A stretch of 20,651 nt of DNA, from positions 1 through 20,651 of the forward strand of contig CALNBT010000014.1 of assembly GCA_937874345.1 (NCBI GenBank), written 5' to 3'. The position numbers and the translations under genes are program-made. The notes beneath the pieces are model-generated. The model was not told where the DNA came from. It made no database searches and saw only the letters and a program-made list of their open reading frames with translations. The DNA is from an uncultured Prevotella sp. GTDB lineage: Bacteria; Bacteroidota; Bacteroidia; Bacteroidales; Bacteroidaceae. Numbering within the stretch: the stretch's first letter is position 1; each line of letters opens with the position of its first letter. Below, one piece after another: positions 15,923 to 20,651 of the stretch.

Positions 15923-17308
15923 ATGAGTAATACACAATACGCAGTTTGCCACTTACAACGTGGCAGTGGCAACGATTCAGGTATGTCATGTCATATAGAA
16001 AGAAAAGATGCCAAAGGGAAGAAGTATGTTCCACTCAATGCCGATGCGAATAGGACACATCTTAATCGGGAATTGGTTAAATTTCCAGATGGAGTAAAGA
16101 ATAGGACGGATGCCATACAATTCAGAATAGACCATGCCGGGCTACATCGCAAAGTCGGCAAGAATCAGACGAAAGCCATCCGCATCATTCTGACCGGAAC
16201 ACATGAACAGATGATGAAGATCGCCAATGACGGCAAGTTGGATAATTGGATTGATGCCAACATAAAGTGGCTAAAAGATACATTTGGAAACGAAAACCTT
16301 GTTTCCTGCGTACTGCACATGGATGAGAAAACTCCCCACCTGCATGCCACTGTCGTACCCATTGTAACCACAGAACGGCTTCGTAAGAAGCGAGAGGGTG
16401 AGAAGAAATATGAGACAAAATCCGGGGCACGCTTATCGGCAGATGATGTGATGCGGCGAGGCAAGTTGCACGAATATCAGAACAGTTATGCAGCAGCCAT
16501 GAAGGCATTCGGATTACAGCGTGGCATTATCGGTTCTACCGCCAAACACCAGGTGAATTCGGAATACTACAAGCAGCAGATGAGCAGATATGAGGAAGAC
16601 ATTGTCAAACTACAGGCTGACATTGAGCAGGCGAAAGAAGGCAGAAGTACCGTCCTGTCGTGGTTCGGCAAGGGTGATTTGGCTAAGGCAAAAAAGGAAC
16701 TTGCAAGCAAGGATGAGCAAATATCCAAACTTCAACATCAGATTAAAACGCTCATGGTAGAAAAGTCCCAACTACAAGAAAAATATAAAGCCGAAATTGA
16801 ACAATTACGGAATGGCTATCAAAAAGAAATAGGCAAGGCTATCCATCGAGCAGAATCAGCAGAACGGAAATCCAAAGAAAAGGATTCTGTTATAGACAAG
16901 CAAAATCAGCGTATTGACCAACTTGACCGCAAAGCCAATCCTCATAGATACCAACTTTCATCCGGCGCGGAACTGCTACATTACAACATTCCAAACATGA
17001 GTAATCCGTCCATCCATATTTGGACGAAAGTTGGCAATGAAGAATATGATACAAGGACTTATATAGAATATTTCAGTGATATATGGGAGCGGTTTAGCAA
17101 GAACGAAGCTACCGTTTATGAACTCATCAATGAAGTCTTTGAACCACAGGAACAGGTCAATGAAGCACAAGCCAACCTACTCGGAGTCGCTTTTGAACTT
17201 GCTGCAGGTGGTCAAGCACAAGTACATGTCGGAACTGGTAGTGGTGGCTCTTCTTCCAATCTTCCTTGGGGAGAACAAAAGAAGAAAAGCCAACAGCGAG
17301 GTAGATAA
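15923..17308 (+). CDS. MobV-type relaxase (Mob/Pre family)
   Basis: The 461-residue product has the Mob/Pre N-terminal nuclease domain (about 1-215). It shows HIERKDAKGKKYVPLNADANRTHLN in motif I and the three-histidine motif HMDEKTPHLHATVVP (His132, Asp134, Glu135, His139, His141). A basic stretch follows (RLRKKREGEKKYETKSGARLS). From about 215 to 335 it forms a long charged coiled coil. The C-terminus is Gly/Ser-rich (VGTGSGGSSSNLPWGEQKKKSQQRGR). It should nick oriT and pilot the strand into a helper conjugation channel. The gene is the last of the plus-strand transfer block; no coupling protein or type IV secretion gene is seen, so the element is mobilizable and not self-transmissible. Confidence 0.93.
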   Translation: MSNTQYAVCHLQRGSGNDSGMSCHIERKDAKGKKYVPLNADANRTHLNRELVKFPDGVKNRTDAIQFRIDHAGLHRKVGKNQTKAIRIILTGTHEQMMKIANDGKLDNWIDANIKWLKDTFGNENLVSCVLHMDEKTPHLHATVVPIVTTERLRKKREGEKKYETKSGARLSADDVMRRGKLHEYQNSYAAAMKAFGLQRGIIGSTAKHQVNSEYYKQQMSRYEEDIVKLQADIEQAKEGRSTVLSWFGKGDLAKAKKELASKDEQISKLQHQIKTLMVEKSQLQEKYKAEIEQLRNGYQKEIGKAIHRAESAERKSKEKDSVIDKQNQRIDQLDRKANPHRYQLSSGAELLHYNIPNMSNPSIHIWTKVGNEEYDTRTYIEYFSDIWERFSKNEATVYELINEVFEPQEQVNEAQANLLGVAFELAAGGQAQVHVGTGSGGSSSNLPWGEQKKKSQQRGR

Positions 17309-17320
17309 ACAATTTTTTCT

Positions 17321-17497
17321 AAGGGATTCGGTTGAAACGGATCCCTTTATTAAATATGGAAAGGTGAGGTGGGTTCAAACCACCCCAACTTTGAATATAA
17401 CTTTGACTCTGTTGATGGTAGATTTATCCTGATGGGGGCGGTTGAAACGACCCCATCAAAAATGCTGTGAAAGGGTGTGGGTTGAAACCACCCCCTT
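17321..17497. repeat. Array of four hairpins with a shared GTTGAAA loop
   Basis: Hairpin 1 pairs 17321-17330 with 17338-17347; hairpin 2 pairs 17368-17372 with 17380-17384; hairpin 3 pairs 17430-17440 with 17448-17458; hairpin 4 pairs 17471-17480 with 17488-17497. Every loop is 7 nt: GTTGAAA in 1, 3 and 4, GTTCAAA in 2. The stems differ in sequence but keep pairing (closing pairs CG/CG in 1 and 3, GG/CC in 2 and 4). The first could also end mob transcription. The spacer 17309-17539 has no gene. Confidence 0.7.
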
Positions 17498-17539
17498 GCT
17501 ATAAAGGTGGAACGAGATAGTCAAGATTCCCATCTGTCT

Positions 17540-18346
17540 TTACCAAGTGATGACTTTGTCTACAATTTCTTGCTGTTCCGCACTGCTACGCCTCAGGTAA
17601 ATGCGAGTGGTTTCTATGTTTTCATGTCCCATCAGGTCTGCTAACAATGAAATATCATTGAATTTTTCCAAGAAATTCTTAGCAAAGCGATGACGGAACG
17701 AATGAGGATAAACCACTTTCTCGTTCAGACCATACTTGGCAGCATAGTTTTTCAACTGTTGAGCAATCCCTCTGGTAGTGATACGTTCCCCAAAGCGATT
17801 GAGGAAAAGATAACCGCTTGTACGATTAGTTTTACCGAGCCAGTCTGTGGCTTCCTTGCGTAATGCCTTAGGAATGTAGATTCGGCGTATCTTACCACCT
17901 TTGGTATAGATGTCAAAATATCCAATCTGTACATGTTCCACTTTCATCTGAATCAACTCACTAACTCTTGCACCGGTGGCGGCAAGAAAGCGAACAACGA
18001 AATACCATTCCTGATTATCCTCCCTCTTGAGTCTGTTCTTCAAGAAAACATAGTCGGCATTGCTGATTACGTTTTCAAGATAACTACGTTGTTGCACCTT
18101 GACCGATTTTAGCCTTAAACGAGTTTTACCCATGCTGTCAAGATACTTATTCATGGCTTGGATACGAAGGTTCACTGTCTTAGGCTTAAAACTCTCAATG
18201 AGGTAGGTTTTGTAAACAAGCAGATTACGCTTGTTAAGTTCTTTGTGTCGGGAATAGTACTCTTTTACGGCATAGATGTAAGCCGCAATCGTATTCTCCG
18301 CCATATTCCCTTGTCGAAGATACGTTTCAAAATTTTCAATGTTCAT
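17540..18346 (-). CDS. Xer-like tyrosine recombinase, likely hsdS invertase/shuffling enzyme
   Basis: The start at 18346 gives a 268-residue product beginning MNIENFETYLRQGNMAENTIAAY, typical of XerC/D-like proteins. The 12 codons upstream in the open frame have no such pattern. An N-terminal SAM-like domain covers 1-95. The catalytic set is complete: Arg127 (ATGARVSEL), Lys149 (YTKGGK), His215 and Arg218 (PHSFRHRF), His241 (LMGHENI) and Tyr250 (TTRIYLRR). Small recombinases of this kind sit beside hsdS cassettes in Bacteroides and other bacteria and invert them to switch DNA-methylation specificity. It is divergent from the first hsdS module, only 60 or so bases away. It is clearly distinct from the longer element integrase. 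Confidence 0.9.
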   Translation of the reverse strand: MNIENFETYLRQGNMAENTIAAYIYAVKEYYSRHKELNKRNLLVYKTYLIESFKPKTVNLRIQAMNKYLDSMGKTRLRLKSVKVQQRSYLENVISNADYVFLKNRLKREDNQEWYFVVRFLAATGARVSELIQMKVEHVQIGYFDIYTKGGKIRRIYIPKALRKEATDWLGKTNRTSGYLFLNRFGERITTRGIAQQLKNYAAKYGLNEKVVYPHSFRHRFAKNFLEKFNDISLLADLMGHENIETTRIYLRRSSAEQQEIVDKVITW

Positions 18347-18352
18347 GTCTGA

Positions 18353-18392
18353 TACATTATTGGTTAAACAATTAGATGTCACTAATAATGTA
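18353..18392. repeat. 9-bp inverted repeat between recombinase and hsdS
   Basis: TACATTATT (18353-18361) and AATAATGTA (18384-18392) are perfect inverted copies 22 bases apart. They fill the gap between the recombinase start and the first hsdS module. It could be an operator for the recombinase or part of a recombination site; the spacing is longer than usual for a tyrosine-recombinase core. Confidence 0.45.
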
Positions 18393-18409
18393 CGGCATTC
18401 GTAAATTCA

Positions 18410-19831
18410 TTGAGTTCCTATTATGAGAAGTTCCTTGCCACAGGGGAAGTGAAGTGCATTGACGAAGAAATTCCGTTTGAGATACCACAGGGGTGGGAAT
18501 GGGAAAAATTAGGGAATATAGCTTCTATATGTGGTGGAAAAAGAATACCTGTTGGACAATCTTTAACTACAGTAAACACAGGACATAAGTATATTCGTGT
18601 TACAGACATGAAAAATCATTCTGTAAACAGCAATGATATTCACTATATCACAGAAGATATTTATCAAAAAATCAAAGCTTATTATATTTCCAAAGAAGAC
18701 CTATATATTACTGTCGCAGGTACAATTGGACATATTGGTGAAATACCAGAAGAATTTGACAATGCAAATCTAACCGAGAATGCGAATAAAATAGTTTTTA
18801 GGCAAATGGATAAGAAATTCTTAATGTATTGTCTGTCTTCTGATGTAGTACAATCTCAAATTACAGCTTTTATAACAAAAGTCGGTCAACCCAAATTGGC
18901 TATTATGAGGATTCAGAACTTGTTGATACCTGTTCCACCGCTAAAAGAACAATTTCGGATTGTAAATGCAATCAATCTCACAATGCCATTTGTTGATCGG
19001 TATGAATCCTTGTCGAATGATTTGAGTAAACTAAATATCTCAATCTTTGAGTTGTTGAAGAAATCTATTCTCCAAGAGGCAATTCAAGGCAAGCTTGTAC
19101 CACAAATCCAAGCAGAAGGCACAGCCCAAGAATTGCTTGCCGAAATTCACAAGGAGAAAGAGTTACTTGTAAAAGAGGGCAAACTCAAAAAATCCTCTCT
19201 CATAGATAGCATCATCTACAAAGGTGACGATAACAAGTATTGGGAGAAGAATGGAACAGAAATTGTCTGTATAGATGATGAAATTCCTTTTGAAATCCCA
19301 ACCACATGGATATGGGTTAGACTTGATGGTATTTGTTCATATATACAGAGAGGTAAGTCTCCTAAATATTCCCCAATCAAGAAATATCCTGTAATAGCAC
19401 AAAAATGTAATCAATGGGCTGGATTTTGTATTGATAAGGCTCAATTCATAGACCCAAATAGCCTTTCTTCTTATTCAGAGGAACGATTGCTACAAGATGG
19501 AGATTTGATGTGGAACTCAACTGGTTTAGGGACATTAGGCCGTATGGCGATATATCAATCGGCACTTAATCCTTACGAACTTGCAGTTGCAGACAGTCAT
19601 GTAACAGTTATTCGTCCTCTTAAAGCGCATGTATTATCACAATATCTATACTATTACTTTGCAAGCGACACTGTTCAATCTGTAATTGAAGATAAATCAG
19701 ACGGAAGTACAAAGCAAAAAGAACTCTCCACGACAACCGTCAAAAACTATTTGGTGCCAATTCCACCATATAGAGAGCAGCAACGTATTGTTGAAAAAGT
19801 TAAAGCTGTAACAAGTATTATGAGAGGATAA
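18410..19831 (+). CDS. hsdS: Type I restriction-modification specificity subunit, two modules, lacking a normal start and C-terminal end
   Basis: The frame encodes a long HsdS-like protein. Its first target-recognition domain starts at CIDEEIPFEIPQGWEWEKL and runs to about residue 180 (ending LIPVPPLKEQFRIVNAI). A conserved spacer follows (SIFELLKKSILQEAIQGKLVPQIQAEGTAQELLAEIHKEKELLVKEGKLKKSSLIDSI...). The second domain starts at CIDDEIPFEIPTTWIWVRL and ends PPYREQQRIVEKVKAV. HsdS directs the HsdM/HsdR complex to its DNA target. The frame has no ATG: the first possible start is TTG (18410), and the open frame reaches only to 18389. There is no visible promoter, so it looks like a silent cassette. 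It stops at a TAA (19829-19831) exactly where the next module begins. Confidence 0.85.
   Translation: MSSYYEKFLATGEVKCIDEEIPFEIPQGWEWEKLGNIASICGGKRIPVGQSLTTVNTGHKYIRVTDMKNHSVNSNDIHYITEDIYQKIKAYYISKEDLYITVAGTIGHIGEIPEEFDNANLTENANKIVFRQMDKKFLMYCLSSDVVQSQITAFITKVGQPKLAIMRIQNLLIPVPPLKEQFRIVNAINLTMPFVDRYESLSNDLSKLNISIFELLKKSILQEAIQGKLVPQIQAEGTAQELLAEIHKEKELLVKEGKLKKSSLIDSIIYKGDDNKYWEKNGTEIVCIDDEIPFEIPTTWIWVRLDGICSYIQRGKSPKYSPIKKYPVIAQKCNQWAGFCIDKAQFIDPNSLSSYSEERLLQDGDLMWNSTGLGTLGRMAIYQSALNPYELAVADSHVTVIRPLKAHVLSQYLYYYFASDTVQSVIEDKSDGSTKQKELSTTTVKNYLVPIPPYREQQRIVEKVKAVTSIMRG
18419..18430 (+). repeat. Module-start box 1 (TATTATGAGAAG)
   Basis: It codes YYEK just before the first recognition domain and lies where promoter-less hsdS sequence begins. 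Related boxes stand before the other two plus-strand modules, marking the probable crossover region. Confidence 0.5.
19232..19249 (+). repeat. Module-start box 2 (AACAAGTATTGGGAGAAG)
   Basis: It codes NKYWEK between the conserved spacer and the second recognition domain. It matches box 3 at 15 of 18 positions. Confidence 0.5.
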
Positions 19832-20316
19832 ATGCGCAAATCGTTGAGATTGAGCTTCCCTTTGAATATCCTAACAATTGGTCTGTGCTACGTTTGAAAG
19901 ATATATGCCAACTGATTGACGGTGAAAAAAGAAACGGAAAGAGTATTTGTCTGGATGCAAAATATTTACGTGGTAAATCGTCTGCAACCATTGTAGAGAA
20001 AGGTAAATTTGTCTATGCCGGAGATAACATCATTCTTGTAGATGGTGAAAATTCAGGTGAAGTTTTCACTGTTCCACAGAATGGATATATGGGGAGTACG
20101 TTCAAGCAGTTATGGCTTTCTTCTGTCATGTGGAAGCCTTATATCTTGGCTTTCATCTTGTTCTATAAAGAGGAATTGAAAAATTCAAAAAGAGGTGCGG
20201 CAATTCCGCACCTCAATAAAGAGTTATTCAACAATCTGCCTATTGGTATTCCGCCTCATCAAGAACAGCAGCGTATCGCAGAACGAATAAATGAACTATC
20301 GCAGTTGCTCAAATAG
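19804..20316 (+). pseudogene. hsdS: Third hsdS recognition module, out of frame with the gene before it
   Basis: The frame opens at 19804 and reads KYYERINAQIVEIELPFEYPNNWSVLRLKD, the same layout as the start of the other modules. The recognition domain follows (IIDGEK-like start, VYAGDNIILVDGENSGEVFTVPQNGYMGSTFKQLW, IPHLNKELFNNLPIGIPPHQEQQRIAERINELSQLLK) and ends with TAG at 20314-20316. The only ATG early in the frame lies well inside (19885 is a TTG-type position, not ATG), so it has no proper start. It overlaps the previous frame by about 28 bases at box 3. One added base would fuse the two into a three-module protein. It is either a silent cassette or a broken fusion. Confidence 0.75.
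19810..19827 (+). repeat. Module-start box 3 (AACAAGTATTATGAGAGG)
   Basis: In the frame of the third module it codes NKYYER; in the frame of the preceding gene it codes the last residues TSIMR before the stop. It shares TATTATGAGA with box 1 and AACAAGTATT with box 2. Confidence 0.5.
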
Positions 20317-20651
20317 TTTTTCTATTTGAGCAACAATGCGATATTGCTCTTTTAGTGGAGGTAAAGGTATTAAGTGCTCAACCAGTTTCACACGTGAAAT
20401 ATTAGGTTGGGCACCACCTTCTCCTTTCTTTATGAAAGAATCTCGGCTCGCCATAAGGAAATAAAATAGATACCAATTATAAATCAAATAAGGAGTACAA
20501 CCACAACAGGCTTGATTTGTAGTGAGTTCCTTGCCTACGATTGCTAATTTTCCAATAGTAGCACCATACATTGCAATAAGAACATCCCCAATTTTATTCG
20601 GCGTATAAGTCATTTCGGGTGCTGAAATCGCTGTAATGTTTATGTTTATCA
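20296..20651 (-). CDS. hsdS: HsdS C-terminal half on the opposite strand (continues beyond the window)
   Basis: The frame is open to the right edge and ends at 20296. It reads INITAISAPEMTYTPNKIGDVLIAMYGATIGKLAIVGKELTTNQACCG, a recognition domain, then GGAQPNISRVKLVEHLIPLPPLKEQYRIVAQIEKLFEQLR at the C-terminus. This is the standard end of a type I specificity subunit. Because it has a normal C-terminal half and faces the silent modules, it may be the end of the expressed hsdS. The upstream part, and any hsdM or hsdR, lie outside. It overlaps the convergent third module by 21 bases. Confidence 0.85.
   Translation of the reverse strand, partial: ININITAISAPEMTYTPNKIGDVLIAMYGATIGKLAIVGKELTTNQACCGCTPYLIYNWYLFYFLMASRDSFIKKGEGGAQPNISRVKLVEHLIPLPPLKEQYRIVAQIEKLFEQLR
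20304..20334. repeat. 13-bp perfect inverted repeat at the convergent hsdS ends
   Basis: GTTGCTCAAATAG (20304-20316) and its inverted copy (20322-20334) are separated by TTTTT. The repeat covers the stop codon of the plus-strand module and codes VAQIEKLFEQL on the minus strand. The 13-5-13 layout resembles a tyrosine-recombinase core site, but could also act as a two-way terminator. Confidence 0.55.

Larger units (their letters stand above)
10090..20651. mobile_element. Integrative mobilizable element with phase-variable hsdS cargo (right end not in window)
   Basis: Integrase, excisionase-like HTH protein, DUF3987 ATPase, Toprim primase-like protein and MobV relaxase are all on the plus strand in a compact block starting right after the dnaK terminator. 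This set is typical of Bacteroidales mobilizable elements that rely on a helper conjugative element; no type IV secretion genes are seen. The left boundary is placed between the dnaK terminator and the promoter at 10127, but no attachment site could be confirmed because the right end is missing. The hsdS locus after 17540 is treated as cargo by inference. It could instead be host sequence if the element ends near 17500. Confidence 0.65.

Noticed and set aside
17076..17432. 118-codon plus-strand frame running from inside mob into the hairpin array
   Set aside because: Most of it is an alternate frame of the relaxase gene, and the remainder simply translates the hairpins.
17321..17497. CRISPR array, because GTTGAAAC resembles a CRISPR repeat end
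   Set aside because: Only about 8-9 bases are constant, the spacing is uneven (42, 68, 40 bases) and the flanks form hairpins; no cas genes are present.

Overview
The window looks like a chromosomal segment of a Bacteroidales bacterium, most likely Prevotella or a close relative. This rests on the Bacteroidetes promoter pattern (TTTG, about 20 nt, TAnnTTTG) before several genes, the weak Shine-Dalgarno signals, and the character of RecA, DnaK, the rhamnulose-phosphate aldolase and the carboxynorspermidine-dehydrogenase-like protein.

The left half (1-10085) is host backbone. It holds the last codons of a protein that may carry a C-terminal sorting domain, then a roughly 970-base stretch without a supported gene but with three hairpins and a 4 x 22-bp degenerate tandem repeat. 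Next come a rhaD-like aldolase (minus strand), a divergent conserved protein of unknown function, a saccharopine/carboxynorspermidine dehydrogenase, recA, another unknown protein, a SulP anion transporter (minus strand) and dnaK, which ends in a strong terminator. The aldolase has arginine where the third zinc-binding histidine is expected.

The right half (about 10090 to the window edge) is an integrative, mobilizable-type element placed directly after dnaK. A zinc-ribbon/double-HTH protein overlaps a tyrosine integrase by 4 bases. They are followed by a GIY-YIG protein, an excisionase-like HTH protein coupled to a DUF3987 ATPase, a zinc-finger/Toprim primase-like protein, and a MobV-type relaxase. 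Two structured non-coding stretches sit inside this module. One is a TGCAGTT/AACTGCA cluster before the primase gene (replication-origin candidate). The other is a 17-bp perfect inverted repeat enclosing smaller hairpins just before the relaxase gene (oriT candidate).

After the relaxase lie four hairpins in a row. They share the same 7-nt loop (GTTGAAA, once GTTCAAA) while their stems differ with compensating changes. Then comes a phase-variation locus for a type I restriction-modification specificity subunit: a second, Xer-like tyrosine recombinase on the minus strand, and at least four HsdS target-recognition modules. Three modules lie head to tail on the plus strand and one faces them from the right edge. 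The plus-strand modules lack a normal ATG start and each begins at a related DNA box (TATTATGAGA/TATTGGGAGA), so they look like silent or shuffled cassettes. hsdM, hsdR and the expressed hsdS are not in the window, nor is the right end of the element.

Putting these together, a mobile element appears to carry a recombinase-driven specificity switch as cargo, separated from its transfer genes by the hairpin array. The hairpin array and the multi-module hsdS arrangement are the parts that known features explain least.
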